From assembly GCF_022012445.1 (NCBI RefSeq), contig NZ_JAKLTS010000009.1, positions 167,054 through 231,053 of the forward strand: a stretch of DNA of 64,000 bases, read 5' to 3'. The notes under the pieces are model-generated. The model worked only from the letters and a program-made list of their open reading frames with translations. It made no database searches and was not told the DNA's origin. Position numbers and translations under genes: made by a program. Of the stretch, positions 1 through 9,058 are shown in pieces; positions within the stretch are counted from its first letter, which is position 1, and each line of letters opens with the position of its first letter. This stretch comes from Massilia sp. TS11. GTDB lineage: Bacteria; Pseudomonadota; Gammaproteobacteria; Burkholderiales; Burkholderiaceae_D.

Positions 1-4
1 AGGC

Positions 5-1795
5 TCAGAACTGGGCTTCGTCCAGAGCCAGCACGCCGGCGGCACCGGTCGTGATGGCCGTGGCCATGCCCGCAGCCTGGCTGAGGAAGTGATCGGCGAA
101 GAAGCGCGCGGTGCCGATCTTGGCGCGGTAGAAGGCGCTGTCGGCCTCGCCGGCGTCGAGCTTCTGCTGGGCCACGAGGGCGGCGCGGCCCATCTGCCAG
201 CCACCGAGCACGATGCCGGCCAGCTTCAGATAGGGCACGCTGCCAGCGAACACGGCTTTGACATCCGATTTGGCATGCGCGACCACGAAGTCGACCACGG
301 CCTCGAGCGCATCGGCGCCGCCGGCCAGGCCGCGCGCGATGGCGGCAAAGTCGGCGTGGTCGCGCGCGGCCAGAGCGGCCTGGGTGGCGCGCACATCGGC
401 CAGCAGGGCCTTGGCCACGGCGCCGCCGTCGCGCACGGTCTTGCGGCCGACCAGGTCATTCGCCTGGATCGCCGTCGTGCCTTCGTAGATGGTGAGAATC
501 TTGGCATCGCGGTAGTGCTGGGCCGCACCGGTTTCCTCGATGAAGCCCATCCCGCCGTGCACCTGCACGCCGTCGCGCGCCACGTGCTCGCTCATCTCGG
601 TCGACCAGCCTTTGATGATCGGCACCAGATACTCGTAGATCGCCAGATTGCGCTTACGCACCTCGGCGTCCGCGTGGTAGTGGGCGATATCGGAAATGGC
701 CGCGCCCACATAGGCGAGCGCACGCGCCGCCTCGGTCTGCGATTTCATGCTCATCAGCATGCGCCGCACATCGGGGTGGTGGATGATCGTGACCGGACCG
801 GCCGAGCCGGCCAGATCGCGCGACTGCACGCGGTCCTTGGCATAGGCCAGGGCCTGCTGATAGGCGCGCTCGGCCAGGCCGATACCCTGCATGCCGACCC
901 CGAAGCGGGCCGAATTCATCATGATGAACATGTACTCGAGGCCGCGGTTCTCCTCGCCCACCAGATAGCCGGTGGCGCCGCCGTGGTCGCCGAACTGCAG
1001 CACCGCGGTCGGGCTGGCCTTGATGCCGAGCTTGTGCTCGATCGACACGCAGTGCACATCATTGCGCGCGCCGAGCGAACCGTCGGCGTTGATCATGAAC
1101 TTCGGCACGATGAACAGCGAGATGCCCTTCACCCCCGGCGGCGCGTCCGGCGTGCGCGCCAGCACCAGGTGGATGATGTTCTCGGCCATGTCGTGCTCGC
1201 CGTAGGTGATGAAGATCTTGGTGCCGAACAGCTTGTAGCTGCCATCGGCCTGGGGTTCGGCGCGCGAACGCACGGCCGCCAGATCGGAACCGGCCTGCGG
1301 CTCGGTCAGATTCATGGTGCCGGTCCACTTGCCGGTGATCAGGTTCTCGAGGTAGACCGCCTTCTGCGCGTCCGAGGCGGCCGTCTGCAGGGCTTCGATC
1401 GCGCCATCGGTCAGCAGGCCAACCAGGGCGAACGACAGATTCGAGGCGTTCAGCATTTCGAGACAGGGCGTGGCCACCAGCTTGGGCAGGCCCTGGCCGC
1501 CGTAAGCCTGCGGGTGGGCGACGCCCTGCCAGCCGGCCTCGACGAAGGCGCGGAAGGCTTCCTTGAAGCCCTTGGACGTGGTCACCTGGCCATCGTGCCA
1601 GAACGAGGGTTCCTTGTCGGCCGCATGATTCAGCGGGGCCACGACTTCACTGCAGAATTTGGCGTTTTCTTCCAGAACAGCCTCGACCGTATCAGCGGTC
1701 GCGTCTTCGCAGCCGGGCAGCTGGGCGATCTGGTCCAGACCGGCCAGTTCCTTGACGACGAAGGCCATGTCCTTGAGGGGGGCGGTGTAGCTCAT
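5..1795 (-). CDS. Acyl-CoA dehydrogenase, DmdC-like long form
   Basis: A 596-residue FAD enzyme expected to oxidise an acyl-CoA to the enoyl-CoA and pass electrons to ETF, which is encoded just upstream. Visible are the central FAD/substrate region (MNLTEPQAGSDLAAV, about residue 155) and the catalytic-type motif IYEGTTAIQANDL near residue 440. The length, about 200 residues beyond ordinary acyl-CoA dehydrogenases, fits the DmdC/AcdA-type family with an extra C-terminal domain. The start MSYTAPLKDM follows GGAGAC at good spacing; in-frame codons further upstream have no such site. The exact substrate (methylmercaptopropionyl-CoA or medium/long acyl-CoA) cannot be read from sequence. Confidence 0.93.
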   Translation of the reverse strand: MSYTAPLKDMAFVVKELAGLDQIAQLPGCEDATADTVEAVLEENAKFCSEVVAPLNHAADKEPSFWHDGQVTTSKGFKEAFRAFVEAGWQGVAHPQAYGGQGLPKLVATPCLEMLNASNLSFALVGLLTDGAIEALQTAASDAQKAVYLENLITGKWTGTMNLTEPQAGSDLAAVRSRAEPQADGSYKLFGTKIFITYGEHDMAENIIHLVLARTPDAPPGVKGISLFIVPKFMINADGSLGARNDVHCVSIEHKLGIKASPTAVLQFGDHGGATGYLVGEENRGLEYMFIMMNSARFGVGMQGIGLAERAYQQALAYAKDRVQSRDLAGSAGPVTIIHHPDVRRMLMSMKSQTEAARALAYVGAAISDIAHYHADAEVRKRNLAIYEYLVPIIKGWSTEMSEHVARDGVQVHGGMGFIEETGAAQHYRDAKILTIYEGTTAIQANDLVGRKTVRDGGAVAKALLADVRATQAALAARDHADFAAIARGLAGGADALEAVVDFVVAHAKSDVKAVFAGSVPYLKLAGIVLGGWQMGRAALVAQQKLDAGEADSAFYRAKIGTARFFADHFLSQAAGMATAITTGAAGVLALDEAQF

Positions 1796-1827
1796 GCTTG
1801 TCTCCTGACGGGGAATCAATGGACAGA

Positions 1828-1880
1828 GGGCGGGTCTCCAGCGCCGCGCGGACATGCGGCGCGGGTCTGAAGACCCGCCC
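1828..1880. repeat. Nested inverted repeat between etfA and the acyl-CoA dehydrogenase
   Basis: Outer arms GGGCGGGTCT (1828-1837) and AGACCCGCCC (1871-1880) enclose a second stem, GCGCCGC (1841-1847) with GCGGCGC near 1856. The right arm is itself part of a small palindrome GGGTCTGAAGACCC. The element can fold as a long hairpin in either transcript and looks like an interspersed REP-type palindrome. It could also act as a processing or partial termination signal between the two co-oriented genes. Confidence 0.6.
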
Positions 1881-1899
1881 TACCGGGTCTGATGCGGGA

Positions 1900-2832
1900 T
1901 TAACCGAGCTCGGCGACGAGCTGCGGCACGACCTCGAACAGGTCGCCGACGATGCCGTAGTCGGCCACGGCGAAGATCGGGGCTTCCGGATCCTTGTTGA
2001 TGGCGACGATGGTCTTCGAGTCCTTCATGCCGGCCAGGTGCTGGATGGCGCCCGAGATGCCGACCGCGATGTACAGGGCGGGGGCAACGATCTTGCCGGT
2101 CTGGCCGACCTGCCAGTCGTTCGGCACGAAGCCAGCGTCGACGGCAGCGCGCGAGGCGCCCATGGCGGCGCCCAGCTTGTCGGCCAGGGGCTCGAGCAGC
2201 TTGAAGTTCTCGGCCGAGCCGATGCCGCGCCCACCAGAGACGATGATCTTGGCGGCCGTCAGTTCCGGACGGTCCGACTTGGCCACTTCGCGCCCGACGA
2301 AGGCCGACTTGCCGGCGTCGGCGACGGCGGCCACGGTTTCGGTGGCGGCGCTGCCACCGCTGGCGGCGGCGGCGTCAAAGCCGGTGCTGCGCACGGTGAT
2401 GACCTTGACCTTGTCGCCCGACTGGACGGTGGCGATGGCGTTGCCGGCGTAGATAGGACGCTCGAAGGTGTCGGGGCTGTCGACCTTGGTGATTTCCGAG
2501 ATCTGGGCCACGTCCAGCTTGGCGGCCACGCGCGGCAGGATGTTCTTGCCGTAGGCGGTGGCCGGGGCCAGGATGTGCGAGTAGGCGCCAGCCACGGCCA
2601 GCACCTGCTCGGCCAGGTTTTCAGCCAGGCCATCGGCCAGGTGGGCGGCGTCGGCGACCAGCACCTTGCTCACGCCGGCGATCTGGGCGGCAGCGGCGGC
2701 GGCGGCGCCGGCATTGTGGCCGGCCACCAGCACGTGCACTTCGCCGCCGCACTGGGCGGCAGCGGTGACGGTATTCAGGGTGCTGCCCTTGAGGGAAGCG
2801 TTGTCGTGTTCAGCAATAACGAGTGCGACCAT
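1900..2832 (-). CDS. etfA: Electron transfer flavoprotein alpha subunit
   Basis: A 310-residue ETF alpha subunit. The C-terminal FAD-binding half is recognisable from [12 protein letters not shown] (about residue 205), [14 protein letters not shown] and [25 protein letters not shown]. With EtfB it carries electrons from acyl-CoA dehydrogenases to ETF:ubiquinone oxidoreductase. It lies 15 bp downstream of etfB in one operon and is followed by an acyl-CoA dehydrogenase that would be one of its donors. Length and motifs are normal for housekeeping (group I) ETF. Confidence 0.97.
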   Translation of the reverse strand: MVALVIAEHDNASLKGSTLNTVTAAAQCGGEVHVLVAGHNAGAAAAAAAQIAGVSKVLVADAAHLADGLAENLAEQVLAVAGAYSHILAPATAYGKNILPRVAAKLDVAQISEITKVDSPDTFERPIYAGNAIATVQSGDKVKVITVRSTGFDAAAASGGSAATETVAAVADAGKSAFVGREVAKSDRPELTAAKIIVSGGRGIGSAENFKLLEPLADKLGAAMGASRAAVDAGFVPNDWQVGQTGKIVAPALYIAVGISGAIQHLAGMKDSKTIVAINKDPEAPIFAVADYGIVGDLFEVVPQLVAELG

Positions 2833-2847
2833 GATTGTGTTCCTAAA

Positions 2848-3597
2848 TTAGATGACTTTGGCTTCCGTGCGCAGCTTGTTGACCAGGGTGGCCACATCCG
2901 GCACCTTGATGCCGGCCGAACGCTTGGGCGGCTCGGCCACTTTCAGGGTCTTCAGGCGCGGGCTGACGTCCACACCGAGCTCTTCCGGCTTGGTGGTGTC
3001 GAGCGGCTTCTTCTTGGCCTTCATGATGTTCGGCAGCGTCACATAGCGCGGCTCGTTCAGGCGCAGGTCGGTGGTGACGATGGCCGGCAGGCTCAGGGCC
3101 AGGGTTTCCAGACCGCCGTCGACTTCACGCGTGACCGTCACCTTGCCCTCGTCGAGCACGACTTTCGAGGCGAAGGTCGCCTGCGGCCAGCCGAGCAGCG
3201 CGGCCAGCATCTGGCCGACCTGGTTGGCATCGTCGTCGATCGCCTGCTTACCCAGGATGATCAGGTTCGGCTGTTCCTTGTCGGCCACGGCCTTGAGCAG
3301 CTTGGCCACGGCCAGCGGTTCCAGCTCGGCCGTCGTTTCGACCAGAATGCCGCGGTCGGCGCCGATGGCCATGGCCGTGCGCAGGGTTTCCTGGCACTGG
3401 CTCACGCCGCAGGACACGGCCACCACTTCGGTCGCCTTGCCGCCTTCCTTCAGACGCATCGCCTCTTCCATGGCGATTTCGTCGAAGGGATTCATCGACA
3501 TTTTGACGTTGGCGATATCGACGCCGCTGCCATCCGATTTCACGCGCACCTTGACGTTGTAATCAACCACGCGCTTGACGGGAACCAGGACTTTCAT
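2848..3597 (-). CDS. etfB: Electron transfer flavoprotein beta subunit
   Basis: A 249-residue ETF beta subunit starting [20 protein letters not shown]. It shows the AMP-binding region ([30 protein letters not shown], about residues 120-150, cited here only by position) and the ETF signature [12 protein letters not shown]. It forms the heterodimer with EtfA, encoded 15 bp downstream, and is the first gene of the operon. A perfect TATAAT -10 box lies about 45 bp upstream. Confidence 0.97.
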   Translation of the reverse strand: MKVLVPVKRVVDYNVKVRVKSDGSGVDIANVKMSMNPFDEIAMEEAMRLKEGGKATEVVAVSCGVSQCQETLRTAMAIGADRGILVETTAELEPLAVAKLLKAVADKEQPNLIILGKQAIDDDANQVGQMLAALLGWPQATFASKVVLDEGKVTVTREVDGGLETLALSLPAIVTTDLRLNEPRYVTLPNIMKAKKKPLDTTKPEELGVDVSPRLKTLKVAEPPKRSAGIKVPDVATLVNKLRTEAKVI

Positions 3598-3641
3598 AGG
3601 TCTGCCTTTTGTGTAGGGTAAGAAGTGAACAAATGGGTGAA

Positions 3642-3647
3642 ATTATA
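3642..3647 (-). promoter_or_regulatory. -10 box of the etfBA promoter
   Basis: On the minus strand this reads TATAAT, a perfect sigma-70 -10 hexamer, about 45 bp before the etfB start, giving a leader of roughly 35-40 nt. No good TTGACA stands 17 bp upstream (ATGACG occurs at a 15-bp spacer), so the call rests on the -10 and position. Confidence 0.55.
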
Positions 3648-3755
3648 AATGCTTTACGTATGCGTCATCTAATTTAAGCACGACCGTGCGATTTTTGGCT
3701 AGAAGAAAACCTCTATCGCCGGATGGCCGATAGAGGCGTTCTGTGGGCCGGCGCC

Positions 3756-4013
3756 TTATTTGCGGCGCAGCAGAAACACGAATTCGTAGCCGTTTTGCGT
3801 ATGGCCGAGCAAGGCATTGCCGGTCTGCTTGGCAAAGGCCTGGAAATCGCGTACCGAGCCGGTATCGGTGGCGGTAATGCGCAGCACCTCGCCCGACTGC
3901 ATCTCGGCCAGTGTTTTCTTGGCTTTCAGGATGGGCAAGGGACAATTCAAGCCACGCGCATCGAGGTCACGATCGAATTCCATGGTCACGGCTTCAACAA
4001 CAAGTTCGCTCAT
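3756..4013 (-). CDS. TusA/SirA-like sulfurtransferase
   Basis: An 85-residue protein with the TusA-family signature LDARGLNCPLPILKAKKTL (residues about 17-35), containing the CPxP motif whose Cys carries the persulfide. Family members relay sulfur to tRNA thiolation, molybdenum cofactor or other sulfur metabolism. It is probably cytoplasmic and monocistronic. It stands alone between etfB and alaS, so which sulfur pathway it serves is not shown. No tusBCDE genes are in the window. Confidence 0.85.
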   Translation of the reverse strand: MSELVVEAVTMEFDRDLDARGLNCPLPILKAKKTLAEMQSGEVLRITATDTGSVRDFQAFAKQTGNALLGHTQNGYEFVFLLRRK

Positions 4014-4142
4014 CGTAAAAATACGCGGTGGGGTTCAGAGAGTTTGTGAATACTACCTGAATTTGGCTTTTTTGACGCACCGCATCAATGAATTTTTTGT
4101 GGCGCCACCACCACAGCCCCACGCTTAACATATTAACAAAAT

Positions 4143-4207
4143 GGGGTCTGACCCCGATTTCTCCGTGCGGCAAAAATTGCCGTGTGGGGAAATCGGGGTC
4201 AGACCCC
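4143..4207. repeat. REP-like inverted repeat with GGGGTCAGACCCC core
   Basis: Left arm GGGGTCTGACCCCGATTT (4143-4160) and right arm AAATCGGGGTCAGACCCC (4190-4207) are perfect inverted copies. The inner stem CGGCAA/TTGCCG lies at 4168-4173 and 4177-4182. Each arm also contains the near-palindrome GGGGTCTGACCCC. The same core recurs at 53277-53332, so this is a dispersed element rather than a gene-specific terminator. It lies between tusA-like and alaS. Confidence 0.85.
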
Positions 4208-4223
4208 GAATTTCTGTACTGAA

Positions 4224-6833
4224 TTAGAGGCGCTCGCCGATCCAGCCAGCCACGCCGTCCAGGGCCGGCGTCAGGCCGCTCGGGTCGGTACCGCCGGCCT
4301 GGGCCATGTCGGGACGGCCGCCGCCCTTGCCGCCCACCTGCTGGGCGACAAAGTTGACCAGTTCGCCAGCCTTGATCTTGCCCGTGGTGTCGGCCGTGAC
4401 GCCGGCGATCAGGCTGACCTTGCCGTCGTTGACAGCGGCCAGCACGATCGCGGCCGTCTTCAGCTTGTCCTTCAGCTTGTCCATGGTCTCGCGCAGGGTC
4501 GGCACGTCGGCGCCGTCGAGCTGGGCGGCCAGCACTTTCACGCCCTTGATGTCGAGCGCCTTGCCGGCCAGCTCGTCACCCTGGCCGGCGGCCAGCTTGG
4601 ACTTGAGCGCGGCGACTTCTTTTTCGAGCGCCTTGACGTGGTCCTGGACCTGGGCGATGCGGCTGCTCAGCTCGTCCGGATGGGTCTTCAGCGCGGCCGC
4701 GGCCTGGTTCAGCCGCTGGTCGAGCGCCTGCACCAGGGCCAGCGCGCCTTCGCCGGTGACGGCTTCGACGCGGCGGATGCCGGCGGCCACGCCGCCTTCG
4801 CTGATGATCTTGAACAGGCCGATGTCGCCGGTGCGGCTGACGTGGGTGCCGCCGCACAGCTCGCGCGAGCTGCCGATGTCGAGCACGCGCACGGTGTCGC
4901 CGTATTTTTCGCCGAACAGGGCCATCGCGCCGTGCTTGACGGCGTCGTCAAAGCTCATCACCTGGGCCTGGGTGGCGGCGTTCGCCAGAATCTCGGCATT
5001 GACCTTGGCCTCGACGGCGGCGATCTCGGCGGCCGTCAGCGGGGCATTGTGGCTGAAGTCGAAACGGGTCTTGTCGGCATCGACCAGCGAGCCCTTCTGG
5101 GCCACATGGCTGCCGAGCACTTCGCGCAAGGCCTTGTGCATCAGGTGGGTGGCCGAGTGGTTGCGGATGGTGCGTGCGCGCAGGGCCGTATCGACCTGGG
5201 CGCTGACGCTGGCGCCGACCTGCAGGCTGCCCTGCTCGACGGTGCCGTGGTGGCCGAACACGTCGGCCTGGATCTTCAGCGTGTCCTGCACGGCGAAGCG
5301 GGCCTGGGCGTCGCCGATCTGGCCGCGGTCGCCGACCTGGCCGCCCGATTCGGCGTAGAACGGGGTGACGTCGAGCACGACGATGCCGTGCTCGCCCGCA
5401 TTCAGGGTCTGGACCGGGGCGCCATCCTTGTACAGGGCGATGATCTTGGCGTCCTGGGCCAGCGACTCGTAGCCGACGAAGCTGGTCTTGGCGCCCGCGT
5501 ACCCGACATTGGCAGCCATCTTGAACTTGCCGGCCGCGCGCGCGGTCTGCTTCTGCTGTTCCATGGCGCTCGCAAAACCGGCCTCGTCCAGCACGACATT
5601 GCGTTCGCGGCAGATATCGGCCGTCAGGTCGAGCGGGAAGCCATAGGTGTCGTACAGGGTGAAGGCGGTGGCGCCGGCCAGGCGCGTGGGATCCTTGGCC
5701 AGTTCGGCCTCGAGGATCTTCATGCCGTGCTCGAGGGTCTCGCCGAAGCGCTCTTCCTCGGCCTTGAGCACCTGCTTGACGCGCTCGGCCGCTTCCGGCA
5801 GTTCCGGATAGGCCTGGCCCATTTCCTGGATCAGGTCGTCCACCAGCTTGTGGAAGAAGGGCTTGGTCTGACCCAGCTTGTAGCCGTGGCGCAGCGCGCG
5901 GCGGATGATCCGGCGCAGCACATAGCCGTGGCCTTCCGAACCCGGAATGATGCCGTCGACGATCAGGAAGGCCGAGGCGCGGATATGGTCGGCGATGACC
6001 TTCAGGGAGTTGTTGTTCAGGTCGCTGGCGCCCGTTTCGCGGGCGGCGGCGCGGATCATGTTCTGGAACAGATCGATTTCGTAGTTGCTGTGCACGTGCT
6101 GGAGCACGGCGGCCAGGCGCTCCAGGCCCATGCCGGTGTCGACGCAGGGCTTGGGCAGGCGCGTCATATTGCCGGCCTCATCGCGGTTGAACTGCATGAA
6201 CACGAGGTTCCAGATCTCGATGAAGCGGTCGCCGTCCTGCTCGGGCGAGCCCGGGGGGCCGCCCCAGATCTCGGGACCGTGGTCGTAGAAGATTTCCGAG
6301 CACGGGCCGCAGGGGCCGGTGTCGGCCATCTGCCAGAAGTTGTCCGAAGCGTAGCGCGCGCCCTTGTTGTCGCCGATGCGGATGATGCGCTCTTTCGGCA
6401 CCTTGATGTCATTGGCCCAGATGTCGTAGGCCTCGTCGTCCTCGAAATACACGGTGACGGTCAGCTTGTCGGCCGGCAGCTGGTAGACCGTGGTCAGCAG
6501 CTCCCAGGCGTAGTGGATCGCATCGCGCTTGAAATAGTCGCCGAAGCTGAAATTGCCCAGCATTTCAAAGAAGGTGTGGTGACGCGCCGTGTAACCGACG
6601 TTCTCCAGGTCATTGTGCTTGCCGCCCGCGCGCACGCAGCGCTGTACGGTGGTCGCGCGCGAATAGGGGCGCGTGTCCAGGCCCAGGAACACATCTTTGA
6701 ACTGCACCATGCCCGAGTTAGTCAGCAGCATGGTCGGGTCATTGCCCGGTACGAGCGGGCTCGAACGGACGATCGTATGACCCTTGGATTCGAAGAATTT
6801 CAGGAATTTGTCGCGAATTTCAGCAGATTTCAT
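4224..6833 (-). CDS. alaS: Alanyl-tRNA synthetase
   Basis: An 869-residue class II synthetase that charges tRNA-Ala and edits Ser/Gly mischarging. The start [19 protein letters not shown] is the family's canonical N-terminus; an in-frame extension of 39 codons upstream is not used. The catalytic N-terminal domain is followed by the editing domain with zinc motifs HSATHLMH (about residue 560) and CGGTH (about 665) and a C-terminal coiled coil/C-Ala domain. Normal length and intact motifs. Confidence 0.98.
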   Translation of the reverse strand: MKSAEIRDKFLKFFESKGHTIVRSSPLVPGNDPTMLLTNSGMVQFKDVFLGLDTRPYSRATTVQRCVRAGGKHNDLENVGYTARHHTFFEMLGNFSFGDYFKRDAIHYAWELLTTVYQLPADKLTVTVYFEDDEAYDIWANDIKVPKERIIRIGDNKGARYASDNFWQMADTGPCGPCSEIFYDHGPEIWGGPPGSPEQDGDRFIEIWNLVFMQFNRDEAGNMTRLPKPCVDTGMGLERLAAVLQHVHSNYEIDLFQNMIRAAARETGASDLNNNSLKVIADHIRASAFLIVDGIIPGSEGHGYVLRRIIRRALRHGYKLGQTKPFFHKLVDDLIQEMGQAYPELPEAAERVKQVLKAEEERFGETLEHGMKILEAELAKDPTRLAGATAFTLYDTYGFPLDLTADICRERNVVLDEAGFASAMEQQKQTARAAGKFKMAANVGYAGAKTSFVGYESLAQDAKIIALYKDGAPVQTLNAGEHGIVVLDVTPFYAESGGQVGDRGQIGDAQARFAVQDTLKIQADVFGHHGTVEQGSLQVGASVSAQVDTALRARTIRNHSATHLMHKALREVLGSHVAQKGSLVDADKTRFDFSHNAPLTAAEIAAVEAKVNAEILANAATQAQVMSFDDAVKHGAMALFGEKYGDTVRVLDIGSSRELCGGTHVSRTGDIGLFKIISEGGVAAGIRRVEAVTGEGALALVQALDQRLNQAAAALKTHPDELSSRIAQVQDHVKALEKEVAALKSKLAAGQGDELAGKALDIKGVKVLAAQLDGADVPTLRETMDKLKDKLKTAAIVLAAVNDGKVSLIAGVTADTTGKIKAGELVNFVAQQVGGKGGGRPDMAQAGGTDPSGLTPALDGVAGWIGERL

Positions 6834-6870
6834 GTCGTCAGGGCGAAAAAGGGCAGCATGCAAAACGCCG

Positions 6871-6876
6871 ATTATA
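6871..6876 (-). promoter_or_regulatory. -10 box of the alaS promoter
   Basis: TATAAT on the minus strand, about 38-43 bp upstream of the alaS ATG, in the gap after the glycerophosphodiesterase stop. The -35 region (ATTTTG at a 16-bp spacer) is poor. The start point would be near 6865. Confidence 0.5.
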
Positions 6877-6904
6877 GCAGCCAATGCGGCCCAAAATCGC
6901 GGGC

Positions 6905-7660
6905 TTAGAGGGGAAACTCGGGGCCGATGCGGTCGATGGCGTCCGTGCACAGGCCGTCCACCCCGGCCGCCAGCAGGCTGCGCGCAATGGCCGGATCATT
7001 GACCGTGTAGCAGAACAGACCGAGACCGGCCGCTTTGACGGCGCGGATCTGGCCCGGCTGCAGGTGGCGGTAATCGGTGTCGATGGCGATGGCCCCGACC
7101 CGCCGCACCGCGTCCAGCCAGTCGCCGTCGAGGGTCTCGAACAGGCAGGCGCGCGGCAGATCGGGCGCGGCCGCCGCCGCCGCGGCCAGGGCCGTCATGC
7201 TGAATGAGGAGAACAGGGGCAGGCGGCGCGGCTCGCCGCTGGCCAGGGCGTCGGTGAACAGGGCGCGCGTGACATTCGCGATCAGGCGGCCGGTCTCGGC
7301 CTCGAAGCCGGGCACGGGCTTGAGCTCGATATTCATCCAGATCCCGTGCTCCTGGCAGAACTGGACGAACTGGGTGAACAGCGGCACGGGTTCGCCCGCA
7401 AAGGCAGGGCTGAACCAGCGGCCGGCGTCCATGCGCGTCAGTTCGGCCGCGCTCAGGGCCGCCACGCTGCCGCTGCCGGCCACGGTGCGCCCGAGTTCGG
7501 GGTCGTGCAGCACCACGCCGACACCGTCGCGGGTCAGCATGACGTCGAATTCGACGGCGCGGAAACCGTGCGCCAGGCCGGTGCGCAGGGCCGCCAGGGT
7601 GTTTTCCGGGGCCAGGCTGCCGCCGCCGCGGTGGGCAAGAATGCGCGGATAGGGCCACAT
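6905..7660 (-). CDS. ugpQ: Glycerophosphodiester phosphodiesterase
   Basis: A 251-residue GDPD-family enzyme that hydrolyses glycerophosphodiesters to glycerol-3-phosphate and an alcohol. The family motifs are present: [13 protein letters not shown] (residues 9-21), [11 protein letters not shown] (about 36-46), [11 protein letters not shown] and a C-terminal VNDP segment. There is no signal peptide, which argues for the cytoplasmic UgpQ-type rather than periplasmic GlpQ. It lies just upstream of alaS in the same direction but alaS appears to have its own promoter. Confidence 0.92.
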   Translation of the reverse strand: MWPYPRILAHRGGGSLAPENTLAALRTGLAHGFRAVEFDVMLTRDGVGVVLHDPELGRTVAGSGSVAALSAAELTRMDAGRWFSPAFAGEPVPLFTQFVQFCQEHGIWMNIELKPVPGFEAETGRLIANVTRALFTDALASGEPRRLPLFSSFSMTALAAAAAAAPDLPRACLFETLDGDWLDAVRRVGAIAIDTDYRHLQPGQIRAVKAAGLGLFCYTVNDPAIARSLLAAGVDGLCTDAIDRIGPEFPL

Positions 7661-7715
7661 GCTGTTCTCCTTCGGTCGGGGCGCGGGATTCCATGTTACC
7701 GCGCGCCTGAGCCGA

Positions 7716-7730
7716 TTTACAAAACTTTAC
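7716..7730 (-). promoter_or_regulatory. Candidate CpxR box upstream of the Spy-like gene
   Basis: Read on the minus strand the site is GTAAA-GTTTT-GTAAA, an exact match to the GTAAA-N5-GTAAA CpxR consensus known from enterobacteria. It lies about 90 bp before the Spy/CpxP-like ORF at 7820, whose neighbours are an OmpR-class regulator and its kinase, as expected for autoregulation of a Cpx-like system. Binding is inferred only. Confidence 0.6.
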
Positions 7731-7819
7731 CGGCGGAATATCGACGCTTAACCAAGCTGGCCCAGAATGGCTTCCAGAGGATGCGCACTGTGCGGCATCC
7801 CACACTTCGGGAGTCCACC

Positions 7820-8296
7820 ATGAACCACCTTCGTTTCGCCAAAACCTGCGCCGCCCTGCTGATCGGCGGCGCCGCCCTGCTCACCACCCTGCCCGCTTCG
7901 GCCATGGGCTGGTTCGGCCACCACCATCACCGCGCCGGCATGGACCAGCTGGACCCGGCCAAGGCCGACCAGCGCCTCGAGCACATGATCGCGCGCCTGG
8001 CGGCCGACGCCACCGCTGAACAGAAGGCCAAGATCAAGGATATCGCCAAGGCCGCCATGAGCGATCTGAAAGGCATCCGCCAGCAGCTGCGCGCCGGCCA
8101 CCAGAAAGGCATGGCCCTGCTGACGGCGCCCCAGATCGACCGCACCGCCATCGAGTCGCTGCGTATCGAGCAGATGCGCCTGGCCGAGCGCGCCTCGCAG
8201 CGCATGTCGCAGGCCCTGGCCGATGCGGCCGAGGTGCTGACGCCCGAACAGCGCGCCAAGCTGGCCGCGCGCATGGCCGCCCATCACAAGCAATAA
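7820..8296 (+). CDS. Spy/CpxP-family periplasmic chaperone
   Basis: A 158-residue secreted protein with a signal peptide (MNHLRFAKTCAALLIGGAAL to about residue 30, ASAMG). The mature region is a His-rich start GHHHHRAG followed by an all-helical Spy/CpxP fold with LTXXQ-type motif LTPEQRAKL near the end and a matching TAEQKAKI segment. Members bind unfolded or metal-stressed envelope proteins and, for CpxP, restrain CpxA. The His cluster suggests metal contact. Its position before a response regulator and kinase, with a CpxR-type box upstream, supports a Cpx-like role. Confidence 0.88.
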   Translation: MNHLRFAKTCAALLIGGAALLTTLPASAMGWFGHHHHRAGMDQLDPAKADQRLEHMIARLAADATAEQKAKIKDIAKAAMSDLKGIRQQLRAGHQKGMALLTAPQIDRTAIESLRIEQMRLAERASQRMSQALADAAEVLTPEQRAKLAARMAAHHKQ

Positions 8297-8305
8297 GCCA
8301 GTCCA

Positions 8306-8328
8306 GGCGGGCCGCGCGCCCGCCTTTT
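8306..8328 (+). terminator. Intrinsic terminator after the Spy-like gene
   Basis: GGCGGGC (8306-8312) pairs with GCCCGCC (8318-8324) around a short loop and is followed by TTTTCC. It lies 10 bp after the stop codon and about 17 bp before the next start, so read-through would feed the two-component genes at a reduced level. Confidence 0.6.
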
Positions 8329-8344
8329 CCTTTATGATGGGCCC

Positions 8345-9058
8345 ATGTCGCACACCATCCTGATGATTGAAGACGACCGCCGCCTGGCGGACATGGTCGG
8401 CACCTACCTCACCCAGAACGGCTATACGGTCGAACACTGCGGCAGCGGGGCCGAGGGCCTGGCACGCCTGCGCCAGCCGCCCTTGCCCGACCTGGTGCTG
8501 CTCGATCTGATGCTGCCCGATACCGACGGCCTCGAGCTGTGCAAGCGCATCCGCACCCAGCCGCTGCCCCTGGCCAGCCTGCCGATCGTGATGCTGACGG
8601 CCAAAGGCGATCCGCTCGACCGCGTGATCGGCCTGGAACTGGGCGCCGACGACTACGTGGCCAAGCCCTTCGAGCCGCGCGAGCTGCTGGCGCGCCTGCG
8701 CGCCGTGCTGCGCCGCCCGCCGCTGGCCAGCACCGACAGCAGCGAGCCGCAGATGCAGTTCGGCCAGCTGGCGATCTTCCCGGCCGCGCGCATGGTGCGC
8801 CTGCGCGGCCAGGAGGTCAGCCTGACCTCCTACCAGTTCGACCTGCTGCTGGCCCTGGCCGAGCGCGCCGGGCGCGTGCTCACGCGCGAACAGCTGCTCG
8901 ACGCCGTCAAGGGCGCCAGCCTTGATCCCTTCGACCGCTCGATCGACGTCCACATCGGCCGCCTGCGCGCCGCCATCGAGGACGATCCGCGCCAGCCGCG
9001 CCGCATCCTGACGGTGCGCGGCGCCGGCTACGTCTTCGCCAAGGCCCAGGATGTCTAA
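8345..9058 (+). CDS. OmpR-family response regulator, CpxR-like
   Basis: 237 residues: receiver domain (1-120) with acidic pocket EDD, phospho-Asp in [14 protein letters not shown] and the conserved Lys in [13 protein letters not shown], then a winged-helix trans_reg_C domain ([11 protein letters not shown] ... [11 protein letters not shown] ... [10 protein letters not shown]). It would control envelope-stress genes, including the adjacent Spy-like gene through the GTAAA box. It overlaps the kinase gene by 8 bp, indicating translational coupling. Confidence 0.93.
   Translation: MSHTILMIEDDRRLADMVGTYLTQNGYTVEHCGSGAEGLARLRQPPLPDLVLLDLMLPDTDGLELCKRIRTQPLPLASLPIVMLTAKGDPLDRVIGLELGADDYVAKPFEPRELLARLRAVLRRPPLASTDSSEPQMQFGQLAIFPAARMVRLRGQEVSLTSYQFDLLLALAERAGRVLTREQLLDAVKGASLDPFDRSIDVHIGRLRAAIEDDPRQPRRILTVRGAGYVFAKAQDV

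Noticed and set aside
89..1870. Long open frame antisense to the acyl-CoA dehydrogenase (and similar long frames at 1798-3621, 4182-6908, 34110-36296 and 36632-38290)
   Set aside because: They lie fully inside genes with clear family motifs on the other strand, and their translations have low-information GC-rich composition with no recognisable domain. GC-rich DNA routinely yields such shadows.
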